In this document: piece by piece, positions 28,429 through 41,375 of the stretch
Layout: each line of letters begins with the position of its first letter
Position numbering within the stretch: the stretch's first letter is position 1
Assembly (NCBI RefSeq): GCF_964355755.1
Contig: NC_092673.1
Location: 6,143,001 to 6,207,000, forward strand
Length of the DNA stretch: 64,000 nucleotides
Direction of reading: 5' to 3'
Origin: Antedon mediterranea
Taxonomy: Eukaryota > Echinodermata > Crinoidea > Comatulida > Antedonidae
The notes under the pieces: model-generated
What the model was told of the DNA's origin: nothing
Database searches by the model: none
The model's input: the letters and a program-made list of their open reading frames with translations, nothing else
Position numbers and translations under genes: made by a program

Positions 28429-31400
28429 CTGCCAAATGATTCCACATACAAAAGTATACTTTATTCAACTAAAACTTTTATTTCTTGTAACTGAGTATTA
28501 ATACAACTTTCTATCAGTCTAGACCTTTCGTCTCTATACTCTATACGTCTTTCTACTTTGATCTTATTTTTTCTCTTCTCCTCTAATATCTATCTATAAC
28601 ATTTTACTACTTATACTTGACATGCAAATTATGGGCTTCTGAGGAGGATCAAATGATGCCTCCAAAGTTTCCCACCAAAATTATACAATCTGATTGGCTT
28701 ATAAATTAAGCAGACCTAGTATGAAACATCCTTTATCTAACCACAGGAAATCAGATACTTTTTATGACAACTTGAAACTACTGTACATAACCTGGCTACT
28801 CATGTATTTCCAGAAAAATGTAACTGTAGATCTATAAAGATTTAGAAAGCTGAAAGAATTAACCTGCCTACTAGATCCTGCATTAAACCAATTTTCTTCT
28901 GATCTATTATTTGTTATGAGATAATAAATGGTATTTGATAATTAACGCATCCAGAACTAGAACTATAGCTTACAATACTGTACATTTATAGTTGTCATTC
29001 ATCCAGGCCAATATATACAGTATATAAAATCAGCTGGACTCTCAGTAATTGTTACTGACAATGTTTCATGTTTAGTCCTAGATGCATCAGGCTGACTGTT
29101 GTAGAGTTCAAAAAGTTTCACTGACCTGTGATGTTCAGGTCAGAGGTGGAAATTGAAAATTTAATTATTAACAAATAATGCATAAATATTACTTTCAAAA
29201 CATTAAACCAGGTTATTCCTTTTCTACGTTTTATGGTTATACAATAAAAAGGGGCAGAAAATGCACTATCTAATTCACATCAAATTCCCTCTCATGGACG
29301 GTTTTGGCCTAGCCTAGAGGCTTAGTTTTAGGCCTAGTTGGTAACGTACAAACATCGTACGCTAGCTGCTATAGGCCTTGTCTGTAGTTGTCTAGTTGCT
29401 GTATTAATTGTCTTTTCTTTTTTAGCAGAATGGGGAAGACCTGGTATTTCCGCAGAAAAGTTACGGTTCTTCAACTTGTTTTGGTTTTTGCAAGCGATAT
29501 CAATCCACGAGCAATGCATGCTGCTATTTATAACTAAAATTATTAAAATGAGTATTGTGGTAAGCCTATAGTATTTAAATTTACATAAAATGAAGTTTGT
29601 GACCTTAAATTAGATTGGAAAAAGACGTATGGAATGTGGCTTTAATATATATGTATCAGAAAAATCATATTAACTTTGTTTTAAGTCAAAGAGTTATTTT
29701 TTGTAATTTTTCCTCTTAAACCTTAATTCATCTTTCTTAATACAAAGGCTGAAAACTCAGTAGGATTATTTTGGAAGATTAAAAAATCCATGTAAACAAT
29801 TTTGACAATATATTTGTGTTGTACATTTGTGTGAATTAGGTATTAGTGGTAAACCTAGTTTAATGCTGGGTGGAGGAAAATAAATAAATAAATTTAAAAC
29901 GTATATAAAATATAAACATTTCATTCACAATATTATTATTAATATTATTCTTTCCCCACATCAAGTTATATAATTAGCATTTCTCGTCATAAATTGATAA
30001 GCCCTGAAAATTCTACATCTGCCTTGATATACCTTTAATATCACTTTTAAGCTATATTCTCGGAATGAAATGTAAATGAGATGTTAGCTGTAATATTTGA
30101 CAGACAACACATAGACATGTGTAAGTAGCTAAACTCGGATGACCATTTGCAATATTAGATAACATGTCAAAAGTTCAAAATAAATCAAAATTCTTTTGGA
30201 ATAATGGATGCCTGATAAACATACGATACTAGAGAATATGTTTTTATCTTGTCTTTTTTGAAAAATCAAAAGTATTTCTTTAAGAAAATGAATTTACCTG
30301 AAATAATATTTGTGAAATTTTATTTTCTTTCTTAAATAATTAAAACAATAATTAAAAAAATAAATAAATACATCCTTAATCGTCAGAAACTACATGACAA
30401 ATCCACTTTTTTGGATTTGGGTCAATGTCCATTTTCTAAATTTCATTTCACGATTGAGCATTTTATAAAGATGCACTAACTATTAGAAAGTCACTAGGGT
30501 TTTCATGTTTCAATTGGTGCACTTCTTTTATCTTAATTGTGTGCTATGAGGAAAGCATTTGTTTTAAATGTTCACCCACACAGCAGAGATCAAACTGATA
30601 TTCCTTCACAAATCCATAACAGGAAAAGAGAAATATTGTTATTAATATCATTATTCTTCTTTATACTAGATTAAAAAAAAAGTACTGTATTTACTCCATA
30701 TCCAAGTATAAAATTCAATTAACACAGAAATGCTCGCTTTGAAAAATCACTTCTATCAAAATGAATATTGGATTAATATTGAATAACAGTAACAAGATAT
30801 TATTATCTTAACCAAAACGTTCATGCCTCTTTAATTACATAATTAATAGCGTCAACAATGGTTATTGGTTTTAATATTTCAAATATCAGGTAACAATGTG
30901 TCTTATTTATTAATACCAGTATGCTATCAATTTGTTTTAATTAACCTACTAAAACTGATAGCATCTTGAAATTTAAAGCGCTGCTGGTAAAGAGCTGGAC
31001 CGGATTCTGCTGCAATTAAATAACTATTTTAATGTTCCGTTAATAATTATCTTATCTTTTGGTAGAAAATATAGCGACCAATATGTATATATTGGTTAAA
31101 TATTTTCCTCAAAATAAAACCATAAAATGATGAAGTATTGGAAAGCTGTTAATATACAGCATTTGTTTTTTTAATTTGTTTGTGACCGGGTGATAACGAC
31201 ACATTTATTATTTTTTCATTCTTGGTGTGTATTGCTAGATTGTTGCTATGGCAGACCTACAGAAAATTGATGATTTTCTTATTTTAATTCATTAATAATG
31301 AAGCTTTTAAGCATCATTGCCCTTGGTAAACACATAGACTGGTATTAATACTAGCAACAGAGCATAACAAACTTTGCAAACGAATACAAAGATGAACTGA

Positions 31401-31450
31401 GGCATTGCTCACAATTTAACTCCTAACTAAACACAGTTCATTGTACTGTA
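28429..31450. other. Long non-genic stretch
   Basis: No gene supported. At 29430-29537 a 35-codon ORF begins MGKTWYFRRKVTVLQLVLVF, a basic then hydrophobic start that could be a first exon of a membrane protein, with a GTAAGC donor-like site at 29558. Unsupported by anything else. Confidence 0.35.
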
Positions 31451-31454
31451 ATGC

Positions 31455-31775
31455 GCTGTGTCCAGAATCTAACATTTTCCACACAAAACAACACAATGTG
31501 ACCAGAATGTAATCTTTTCCACTCAAAACAACACATGGGCGGGGTCTACAATCTAACTTTTTCTACACAAGAAATGAAATGACTATGTGGAACATACATA
31601 ATAAGTGATGGAGGTAAGGTTTAAAAATGAATTTTTTTTGGTGAACTGAGATGGAATGTCCAGAATCTAACTTTTTCCACACAAACACAACTCCCAGAAT
31701 CTAACCTTTTCTACACAAACACATGAGCTCCACAATAACCTTTTATAAAACAGAATGTAACCATTTCTACAGTAC
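31455..31775. repeat. Irregular repeats of CCAGAATCTAACTTTTTCCA
   Basis: CCAGAATCTAACTTTTTCCACACAAA-like segments recur at about 31463, 31502, 31547, 31659, 31692 and 31752 with variable spacing. Confidence 0.65.
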
Positions 31776-33161
31776 TACATATTGTGCTGTTTCAGAAATG
31801 TTTTCTCACGGTCGTGTTAATCATATAAAAAATCATAAGGAATGACAATAATACCAGACAGATGGTAATAAGAACATTATTTATTTATTTTTTATCAAAG
31901 TGCTTTACCATTGCACAAGCAATATATAATGCTGTTTCAACAAGATATTCAAGAGAAAGATTGCTACAACTGGAAATATAGACAAGCCTGCGGTTTTTCT
32001 TTCTTACGACATAAATTACAAGAAACATCTGTCTTCTAAGTACATTTCTTCTCTACTTGCTATTCCGTCACTCCTCTCTAAATAGAACCTAAAAGTATTC
32101 ATTTTTGCGAAAACGAAACATTTCATAGCTATACATTTGTTTTTGTGACAATGTTTATTCAAATTAATATTGATGACGTTGAGGCAAATTATAAGTTCAG
32201 TTTATGTAAATTATAACATTTAATTTTAAATCAATTTGGATTAAAATTGCTGTTGCGTGAACCAACGTTTGTTCTTATACAGTTTATTCAAGAAAAGTCA
32301 GGTTTTGAAAATTTCCAATTTTCAATTTTCAGAGTCTGGTATTGGAAGAGAGACTGTAGGACGACAAAGCTATTTACATACATTTTCAAGTATCTGCTTG
32401 GCAGCGAGTATTACGCACATGTTCTTATTCGAACATGTGATCGGCTAACAATATTATTTTGAGTCAATTAATATTTTTCAGGCAAATACTGTGGGTATGA
32501 GTTAGTAGCTAAAATTATCCAGTAATAAACATCATACTACAGCTGGTATTATTTGTCTGTCGTTTAATATGTTTAATTTCAAAGTTAAATTTCATTTGCT
32601 GTTCTAAAATTTCATTAGGGTAACAATAATTTACTTTGTATTAACATAACTTTTCATTAATATTAGTAATATTTTTGTAAACATTTTCCATTTATTAATT
32701 TGTTGAAAATTTAACAGTAAACGTAGCAAACAATTTGAATATATATAAATATATATTTGAATTTTATAAAAAAAAATTACATTGGTCTAGAACGTAAAAC
32801 ATTGAATACATATAAACTAAATGTCATATTCATTCAACATTCATTATTGCTATTGAAACACTACGTTGTTAAAATGCTCAGGGGAAAGATCCAGTGGCCA
32901 TATTTACCATACACACAGGCTAAGGGAAACACTCCTGAATACAATTTAAGGGAAAAATTAAATTTATTGAGTAAAAGTGAAATACTTATTATATAAGGGA
33001 AATATCTAACTTAAGTGTGATTGGTGAATACGGCCACTGGATAATAGAAGGAGAAGAACAGGGGCATGAATAGTCAAAATAAAAAAAATATCTCCCTGTC
33101 TATAAATCTGTTTCTATATCTGATTAATTGTAGTGTAAATTGTTCCTGAACAACATTTCTC
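31776..33161. other. Non-genic spacer
   Basis: Nothing recognised. The words CAATTTTCAGAGTCTGGT at 32324 also occur near 10310. Confidence 0.35.
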
Positions 33162-33163
33162 TA

Positions 33164-33380
33164 AAGCTTTGTCTACACTATCACACTTTATGTGACAACA
33201 AATTTGATGTGCCCATAATATATGGACATGATGATGTCATATCACAATCATATTTGGGTATATCACTACCATATTTGGGTATATCACTACCATATTTGGG
33301 TATATCACTACCATATTTGGGTATATCACTACCAAATCACACTTTTTTTTGTTAAACTATAGATAGTTTAGACAGAGCTT
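33164..33380. mobile_element. MITE, GTCTACACTATC family, copy 3, with internal tandem repeat
   Basis: Termini AAGCTTTGTCTACACTATC and GATAGTTTAGACAGAGCTT with TA duplications on both sides. Inside, ATATTTGGGTATATCACTAC is repeated four times (about 33250-33332), which neither of the other copies shows. Confidence 0.75.
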
Positions 33381-33500
33381 TACATTAGAAACAAAGAAAC
33401 CAAATGTGAACTGTGATTTCACTCAAAAGTGAAACCACAACAATATTGTACTGTGCTAAGGTTAAGAGAAAAATGTATTGTGTCTATTGGATTCAACATA

Positions 33501-34282
33501 GGGCCTGTTTCTGCTGCAACTGCTCAAAATACGGTATAAAATACGGTATATTTTATACCGTATTTTTTAGTACCCCGTTTCTGCTAACAATACTTCTTGG
33601 GTGGTCGTGTTAAATTTCATCTTTTTTACCCAAATTGCCATTCATTTATTTGATCGATAATTAAAAGTTGCAATAAAGGAAGTTTTACGTCTCACTTTCA
33701 ACAGCCTAGCCCTAGTGATAGAGATGTTGTGAGAGCACAGAAAACATCGTAATGGGGACAATTAATTCGTTCCCTCCCCGAGTTATTGTATTTTGCAATG
33801 TTGTACTGCTTTCGCAGGCTCTTCAGCTTTCAGTTTACTTGCTTTGGAGACAAGTCTATTCCATACTCCTGCTTTATTTTTTTAGAAATGTCTTTATAAA
33901 TGTGGTTGTCCCTTTTATTACCTTTTAGTTGGTCAGACATTTTAGCTTCCCCACACACATTTATTTAGTAAAACTGTGACGTATTCGCTCCACATTTTTG
34001 CCGAATATATCTATACATGTGTGTAAAGCAGCGACAGAAAATAAAAACACGAATGGTGACCTTTTGTCATGTAAAAAAAAATACGGTATTTTTTATTGGC
34101 AGCAGAAACGGGTACAAAAAATACGGTATAAATTTGTAAATTTTGTGGGGAAAATACGGTATACAAAATACGGTATATTTTTTATGAGCGCAGTTTCTGC
34201 TGCCAAAAATATACCGTATATATACGGTATTCAAAAAATACCGTATAATATACGGTATTTAGTTGGCAGCAGAAACAGGGCC
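33501..34282 (-). mobile_element. Non-autonomous Harbinger-like DNA transposon, copy 2 (inverted)
   Basis: Inverse complement of the element at 6249-7071, with termini GGGCCTGTTTCTGCTGC and GCAGCAGAAACAGGGCC and the 3-bp flanks ATA on both sides. It keeps the ATACGGTA palindrome clusters and, on the minus strand around 33740-33945, the Myb/SANT-like fragment with small differences. 782 bp, 41 bp shorter than copy 1. Confidence 0.7.
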
Positions 34283-34289
34283 ATATTGT

Positions 34290-34968
34290 ACCTAGAGATG
34301 AGACAGATAGCTATAAAAGTTTTTGAGGGTATACAGTAATTGGTGGGTGTCAGTGGTAAGTGAGCGACAAGACAACATTACAATTTCTGTCCATGGTGTA
34401 GTTTGGTTGTGGTCCTAATTGCCTGTCATGTCAAGTACTCTTTTTAAAAATAAGGCATTGAGACAGTCTATAAGCTAGTTCCTCATTGTGAGATCTTTGC
34501 TATCTCCAGTATAATTTAAAGAGACCATACAGTTTGTTCAACTATAATATTGTACAATTGTATTTCTCACAATAAAGTTGACTGATAAATTAAATGTACC
34601 ATACATTTTTATTAGAAATATTATAAAATATTATGCCTAGATTCATAGTACAAAGTTCAGTTTAACAGAATTGGAAATGAAATTGTGAATATAAATCTTA
34701 AATTATGGATATAAATATTTATTTATTTAAATAATGGCTTTTTAGTTTAACATCAAAATCAACTTGAACATTTTATAGATGTTCTGGGTAGCACAGATGG
34801 CCAATAAGTTATTATTACTAGCTCGTCATCCACCACAGTAAACCATTGAGAAAAATAAACCTAATTTGGCTTAAGCGTTGCCCCTATTTATGATAATTCC
34901 TTGTATTGTTAATTATTTTATTATTAAAATATCAATATTTATATGCATTATTCTACACAATTAAGCTT
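34290..34968. other. Non-genic spacer
   Basis: Nothing recognised. Confidence 0.35.
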
Positions 34969-34969
34969 G

Positions 34970-35200
34970 GTTTTTTTTATGACCATATTTAATGAGGGTG
35001 ATCCATCCAGCAATTGCTGATCATTAAGGAAATGACAAACAGATACACAAGATGCTCTACATGAACAAAGTCTTATTACAAGTCTTTGGGAGTGGAGTTG
35101 TAATTTGTCCTTTAGAAAAAATCCTGACATGTGACGGGACTTGAACCCAGGACCCTTGGAGTGGTAGCCAAGCATCATAACCACCAAGCCACAACCCCAC
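34970..35200 (-). mobile_element. tRNA-derived SINE, minus strand
   Basis: Minus-strand head near 35198-35130 reads GTGGCTTGGTGGTTATGATG (A box) and CCTGGGTTCAAGTCCCGTC (perfect B box). The body runs to a poly(A) tail seen as T8 at 34971-34978. Not a functional tRNA, because the anticodon arm is irregular. Confidence 0.65.
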
Positions 35201-35202
35201 TC

Positions 35203-35346
35203 ATGGTTCCCACTAGGACGTAGCGCAATGCAAGTAATTTGACCATCAGTATCACACAAGCGACGGATTATTGAAAATGTCGCTCATCATTGGTCAACTC
35301 GATTGCACTGCGCTTACATCTTTGCATGGTGTCCTGGGAACCAAGC
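35203..35346. mobile_element. MITE, GTGGTTCCCACTAG family, degenerate copy
   Basis: Starts ATGGTTCCCACTAGGACGTA and ends GTCCTGGGAACCAAG. The inner words GCGCAATGCAAGT and TTGCACTGCGC are inverted. Related to the cleaner copy at 36208, and adjacent to the SINE head. Confidence 0.6.
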
Positions 35347-36204
35347 CATTGGCTTATAATTGGTATTATATAGTTCTGAATGAAAAGCGCAATTTGAAAA
35401 TACGATGTTTGAATTTACTACAGAAATCAAAAAGGAAAAAACGGAATCATATTAATTATAATCGTCGGATTTAATAGCCTTTTGGAAACTATCGTGCATG
35501 ATATAATTACTATATTCAATACAGACATTTCAATAATCTATTTCATGTAGTTAAATTCTAATTCATAGATAGTGCTATCATGCAATATCATTAGCTTTAA
35601 TTATTAATGAAAACTGAAATTAAAACTTAGTTTATCATAGTAGAAGATCCAATGTGTTAAATTTATTCTGATGTTCATTCAATGATGAAAGTCTGAAATT
35701 TAAAAGAAGTTAATTCTATTGGTTAATAATTTTAAAATATTTCAGATTATCGAAAAAGTGTGTATGATTTATAAATAAAAAATGAAGCATTATGTATTAT
35801 TAACTGGCATGTCTCCTATAGAAACATATTTCAAAATGTAATAAATAATCAAATGAGAAAGATATCTAAACTTAATCTAATTTATAAAATCAATTTTTTT
35901 GTTGAAATTGTGTTATGAGTTTGTGTTTTTAGTTTAGTTGTATTTTTTTTAATTGTAGTATAGTAAGTAAATGATTTGAGATTTGCAAATACTACAGTAG
36001 TTCTGTATCCAGTAGTAATTAGCTATAAACAACGATTTTGTTTTCATGTGGTGTGCTAATTGTGTATTTGCAGGGGGTTTAGTGCTTTTTAACAATAATA
36101 ATAATTTTAAACAAATTGACATACCGAGACACACCACATGATTTAATCCCTTTTATGTTGGTTCGATGGGGCTTGTCATGCTTTTTTGGAGGTTTGCAGG
36201 GCCC
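35347..36204. other. Non-genic spacer
   Basis: Nothing recognised. Confidence 0.35.
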
Positions 36205-36207
36205 TAA

Positions 36208-36386
36208 AGCGTGGTTCCCACTAGCGACGCAACACAAGGACGTAACGCAACGCAAGTGAATTGACCAATCACAAGCGATGGCTTATTCGCTTGTGATTGC
36301 TAACTGTCTATAACTTCGCTTGTCATTGGTTAAAACGCTTGCGTTGCGTTTACGTCCTTGCGTTACGTTCTAGTGGGAACCAAGCT
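36208..36386. mobile_element. Palindromic MITE with TAA target duplication
   Basis: Ends AGCGTGGTTCCCACTAG and CTAGTGGGAACCAAGCT. The inverted pairing continues through GGACGTAACGCAACGCAAG and its complement, about 50 bp per arm. TAA flanks at 36205-36207 and 36387-36389 fit PIF/Harbinger insertion. 179 bp. Confidence 0.8.
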
Positions 36387-36389
36387 TAA

Positions 36390-36867
36390 TACTTAATAGC
36401 AATACTCGTTTTGTATTTGTTTCAAAACTTTAAATTGAAGTTATGTATATATAATAATAATATAATATGGTTTGTTTAAACACGAAAACTTGGCTAAACT
36501 AGCAGTTGTTTTTCTGCAAGGCCGTGTATAGGATACAGTATTTTATTCCTAAACACCTTTCTGCCCCTTCTTTTGTAATATAGTTATCACAGCATACTGT
36601 ATTTATTGTCTATTAAATATTATTGATCTTTCCCCAGATTTTCCTAGAATAAACCCAGATGGTACACATAACACAATATTGTCTTTAGAAATCAATTTTT
36701 AAAATATTTATTTTGTAGCCAGATTGAGTAAATGTCAATTAATGAGGCCTATATTCCCAAGGACAACCAAGTCTTGCTGCTTCGTTCAAAAGGTTTACAT
36801 TAAAACAAGCTGTGTAACTATTTTTCCTCACCTACTGTAAATCATAAGATAGTTCATTAAAAATTAA
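36390..36867. other. Non-genic spacer
   Basis: Nothing recognised. Confidence 0.35.
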
Positions 36868-37223
36868 TACGGCTTTACCACATTGAAACACAGTTCTCGT
36901 CAGATCAACAAAGTTAAGCGACGTTGGGCCTGGTTAGAGCTTGGATGGGAGACCATCTGGGAATATCGGGTGCTGTATTTGGAGCTGGGGTTTTGTTAGA
37001 CATTTGAAATCAGCATTGCTGACTCTTATGGCAGCCCCTGCATCTAGTATCTGCCTTTCCTCTGGTAAAGGTGGGCACCGGACAAGAGGAGCCCTTGATC
37101 AATGTTTGGACCAATCAAGGTGCTTTAAACAGTCCTGGCTTTGTTTGTATCAAACCTGTTAGTGGCGGTAATTATCGCTGTTCGTTTTGATTGAATAAAA
37201 TAAAAAATAAAAAAAATAAAAAT
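36868..37223 (+). mobile_element. 5S rRNA-derived SINE (SINE3-type), copy 1
   Basis: 36868-36980 aligns along the length of animal 5S rRNA, best in GTTAAGCGACGTTGGGCCTG, CTTGGATGGGAGACC and CGGGTGCTGTA, which contain the internal Pol III promoter. An unrelated body follows, then an A-rich tail of AATAAA-like units to 37223. A 5S head plus body plus tail identifies a SINE3-type retroposon rather than a 5S gene. Confidence 0.8.
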
Positions 37224-37716
37224 GTTTATAAGAATGGGAAGAATAATTTCACAAATTGAAATATTGACTGTGCAGTATATGATATCTAATTTCTTCTCAA
37301 ACTTAATTTTTTGCATTTCTTAGTTTTTAATCTTTCTAAGTTGATTTTTTTTTTATTATATAAAGTCAATTTTTGAAGATCTCTTCAGTGGTTTGTCATG
37401 AAAAAGCATTCTTTGTAAATATTGTTTATACTGCAATTTGTTTTCCTGTACTGTATAATTTATTTACTAATACTATATACCCAGATCAATATGGTAGTTT
37501 AAAACTGTCAATGTAGATAGACAGTAGCATCATAAGTTGATAAACCAATCATGCTAAAAATAGCTCAGTTGTAGATCATAAAGGATATAATGAAAGGAAG
37601 GAAATGAGATATATTAAAGATTTTGGTAAGTTAAAACTTAGGCTTTGTTTAGACTACTGTAGCAATTTACCATTCAAACTACCATAAATGAATGTTTGAA
37701 TGACTGAGTGAGTGAA
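37224..37716. other. Non-genic spacer
   Basis: Nothing recognised. Confidence 0.35.
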
Positions 37717-37719
37717 TTA

Positions 37720-38144
37720 GGTCCTGTTTCTGCTGCAAAAAGATAACCGGTTTAATAACTATTTGAATAAATTAACCTCAATTTCTTGGGAGCAGAAACA
37801 GGACAAATTTTCAATAACTGGTTAAATGGCAGCCTATATATAGTTATATAAAACAACGGTTAAAAACATGCAATTGAATATGTGTAACAGAATACTTTTT
37901 AACCGCTTATTCACTGTGCAACGTAAAATAACAGTTATTTGATTGACAGCTGTAGCATCTTGAACGTTTGCATTGCATTTTGGGTAATGTTAACATTATA
38001 ATGACCAACCATTATAAGAGGTATAAAACTAATTTTAGACTTCCATGGACCGATTATTAAATTGCAGATTATTTTGCAGCAGAAATTGAGCACAAACATG
38101 GTTGGCATACAAATTATTTGGCACTATGCAGCAGAAACAGATAC
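37720..38144. mobile_element. Harbinger-like MITE with TTA target duplication
   Basis: Starts GGTCCTGTTTCTGCTGCAA and ends ATGCAGCAGAAACAGATAC, with TTA on both sides (37717-37719, 38145-38147). The CTGTTTCTGCTGC terminus is shared with 6249 and 33501, but the interior is different and uses AACCGGTT/AACNGGTTA words in place of ATACGGTA. Confidence 0.65.
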
Positions 38145-38149
38145 TTAGA

Positions 38150-38511
38150 CTTAGAGCCACACCAATCTCAAGTCATTTTGTTGAACACTGAACAAAAGTT
38201 CAAAATAATATTTTCATAACCTTGATTAAAAAATCACTACAGAAAAGAGGTTTGGAATTGTTAAGTCAATAATATTGCACAAAATACAACCCTATTGTTA
38301 AAATCATAGACCTACATACAACTGTGTCCATGATCAAATGATGCATTAAAATTTAGCTTGAAATTTTCATCAAAAAGTTAATGATGCATTATATAAAAAT
38401 ATCAAAATTTGACTTAATTACAATACAGTACAATATTTTAATTTACAGTAACACACAAATTCATAACTGAAGTGAACATGAAAATCAAATTACAATGTAC
38501 TACAATAACTA
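38150..38511. other. Non-genic spacer
   Basis: Nothing recognised. Confidence 0.35.
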
Positions 38512-38519
38512 TTGGAAGA

Positions 38520-39190
38520 AGAAGATACTAATCTAATACTTATGTCCCCTCTACTTTACAATGTGTACACTGATCCGTTAACTGTTGAACTGACTAAGTC
38601 AAAAGAAGGTTGTGAAATTAACAGTCTTAAACTGAATTGCCTAAGATTTGCCGATGACTTGGTCCTTTTGGCTCCGTCAGTGACTGGCTTACAAAGCCTA
38701 ATTGGACTCTGTGAAGGTTTTGCTAGTGACCATGATATTACTTTTAATGAAACCAAATCCAAATGCTTGCTATTTTGCCCGAAAGTCCGCAACCTCAAAG
38801 GTGTTCCACATATTACCTTAAATGGGGCACCTCTAATCGTTGATAATTCAATAACCTATCTTGGTCATGTGATCAGTAATAACCTGAGTGATGAAAGTGA
38901 CATCAAACGTCAATATCGATCTATTTGCATTAGGGCCAACTCTCTAAATAGAAAGTTTGGAAAATGTTCTACTAAGACTAAATGTTATCTATTTAAGAGT
39001 TACTGTGTCAGCATGTACTGTTCATTGTAGTGCATGATGTTGGTCTTAAATGACGTCCCATCCTTTGATGAGTTCATTAGAAAATCTGTTTTTAGTTTTA
39101 AAAATCGTGTGAACGCAAGTACTGTAGTAATTCCTTGATCATGGCCATTAATCGCCACGTTCTTAATGTGTCAAGAATGCACATACAATG
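38520..39190 (+). pseudogene. LINE reverse transcriptase fragment
   Basis: About 160 codons open to a stop near 39028. They include LMSPLLYNVYTDPL, the catalytic LRFADDLVLLAPS (the FADD variant of the YADD box), HDITFNETKSKCL and ITYLGHVISNNLSDESDIKR. These follow the order of the palm-to-thumb region of non-LTR reverse transcriptases. Downstream to about 39190 the similarity continues with stops. The upstream fingers domain and the endonuclease are absent, so it is a 5'-truncated dead copy. Confidence 0.8.
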
Positions 39191-40439
39191 GAATTTTTTT
39201 TCTCTCTTTTGCTATGGATATAATATTATGTCACCATGATATTCCGAAATAAAAAGATAAATGAAAAAAAATAATGAGGTCATTAATAGCAGAATATTAA
39301 AAACTTGAAACCTGTGTACATTTAAATGGAGTGATATGAGAAAATTAAATAAATACTACGGAAAAAACGAAAAAATATGGCCACTGGTTAGTTTACCCTC
39401 CGTGAATTAAAACCAGTGTTCATATTGGGATTTCCTTGGTCAACTTTTAGCTAAATAAAGTGCAGTGTGATCAAGGCTTAATTCGAATGGTCAAATTTAC
39501 CAGTGCAAAAAAGGCTTCAGACGCAATTAGAAACTAGAGAGGGACTAGAAATTAAAACATGTTAAGTAAGAAAATAGAAATATAAAAAAAAAAAAATGTA
39601 CCAGCATTCTTACCTTTAGACTTCGACCTCTCATTATTAAAGCCTTTGAATTAAAATACAATCCTTATTGAAAAACAGAATACGTTGTTTTTTATTCAGA
39701 ATATAATACTCCTTATATACATTCAAAACTATTGAATAAATCCTTTATGATTTCAACTGCAGTGCTAGAGGCTGTGATTTAACATAGCTTTGGTAAAAAT
39801 CAGTGCAATAGAAATTAAAACCAGAGAAATAAACAATTCAAGTAACTCTATCCATACTGTCCCAGCAAATTATTAACTTTAATTAATTCAAGCAAAAACA
39901 CATATGCACGCCATACGGAAACACAATCTGTAGGAATAATCCGGTAGGTATTGCATTCAATTCCATACACTTGCAGAGAGAAAGTTAATTCCAGGCCTAC
40001 ATAATAATAATAAACCAGTGCTGCTACTATATGCTTGTCTGCCTTCACCGCAACTGATAGTGTGTGACATAATGTGTGGAATTAGCTAGCCACACATGAA
40101 GATCAATGGAAAAGCAACCGACCAATGACAGACAAGATCTGTAAGCTAACACAATGAATGGCTGCTAAGTGGTGGTACGTACGGTATAAGTATTTTGTAC
40201 AGGAGTACTAGTAGTTTACTAGTAGGCCTACTGAGCTAATGATCCAATAGATGTAGTACTGTAATTGACGATTTCCAATAGGTCAACTAAATTCTATACA
40301 TACTGTTGTCAATATGTGACAGAGAACATTAGTTATGGAACAAAATACTGTGAAATAGTGCATAATGATCAAATACATTATTTACAAAAAAGGTTACAAA
40401 ATGACCTACATTTAATGGTCCAACATTTAAAAACTAAAA
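39191..40439. other. Non-genic spacer
   Basis: Nothing recognised. Confidence 0.35.
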
Positions 40440-41375
40440 AAACAACAAAACACAAGTATAGTAAAGATGGGAAAAAGAAGGCTAAAAAAGGATGATGTGG
40501 AGACCGTGTAAATAAACATGGTACAAAAAAAACACAAAACTAGTAAAGATGGGGAAAAAGGGGCTGCAAAAGGATGATGTGGAGACCGTGTGAATAAAAA
40601 TGGTACAAAAAAACACAAGAATAGTAAGGATGGGGATAAGGGGGCTGCAAAAGGATGATGTGGAGACCATGTGAATAAACATGGTACAACAAAACACAAG
40701 ACTAGTAAAGATGGAGAAAAGGGGGTTGCAAGCAAAAGGATGATGTGGAGACCGTGTAAATAAGCATGGTACAAAAAAACACAAGACTAGTAAGGATGGG
40801 GATAAGGGGGCTGCAAAAGGATGATGTGGAAACCGTGTGAATAAACATGGTACAAAAAAACACAAAACTAGTAAAGATGGGAAAAAGGGGGCTACAAAAG
40901 GATGATATGGAGACCCCGTGAATAAACATGGTACACCAATCCATCACACGGTTAAAGTATGAAGATGGGCAAAAAAAGGGCCGGATACAAAGAGAAGGTA
41001 GAGACTGTGGAATTAAACATGGTACCATCAAACGGTCAAGAAAGATGGGCAAAAAAAGGGCCGGATACAAAGAGAAGGTAGAGACTGTGGAATTAAACAT
41101 GGTACCATCAAACGGTCAAGAAAGATAGGCAAAAAAAGGGCTTCTGTCAAAGAGAAGGTAGAGACTGTGGAATTAAACATGGTACCATCAAACGGTCAAG
41201 AAAGATAGGCAAAAAAAGGGCTTCTGTCAAAGAGAAGGTAGAGACTGTGGAATTAAATATATTTTACCATCAAAAGGTCAAGAAAGATGGGCACAATGGG
41301 CTACGAAGTGAAAACCGTGTAAATCAACATGGTACCATCAAACCGTGAAGAAAATGTACAAGGAGCAGCAAACGT
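40440..41375. repeat. 81-bp minisatellite, two sub-families
   Basis: About eleven units. Left type, units near 40491, 40573, 40654, 40739, 40820 and 40901: GGATGATGTGGAGACCGTG, AATAAACATGGTAC and a purine-rich link. Right type, units near 40963, 41044, 41124, 41204 and 41286: GAGAAGGTAGAGACTGTGG, AATTAAACATGGTACCATC. Spacing is 80-85 bp. Because 81 is a multiple of three, the minus strand shows long stop-free frames, but their low-complexity composition argues against coding. Confidence 0.9.

Noticed and set aside
29430..29537. 35-codon ORF starting with a signal-anchor-like peptide
   Set aside because: Ends in a stop almost at once and no following exon was found; kept only as a remark.
35130..35198. 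Functional tRNA gene on the minus strand
   Set aside because: A and B boxes are good, but the anticodon arm gives an irregular loop and a SINE body with a poly(A) tail follows.
36868..36980. Functional 5S rRNA gene
   Set aside because: Several conserved positions are changed, a SINE body and A-rich tail follow without a Pol III T-run at the right place, and no tandem 5S unit is present.
40427..41100. Minus-strand ORFs of 115-132 codons as genes
   Set aside because: They are stop-free only because the repeat period is a multiple of three; composition is low-complexity.
41130..41150. AAAAAAAGGGCTTCTGTCAAAG resembling the 5' end of U11 snRNA
   Set aside because: It occurs in two units of the 81-bp minisatellite only; other units have a different sequence there and no snRNA body follows.
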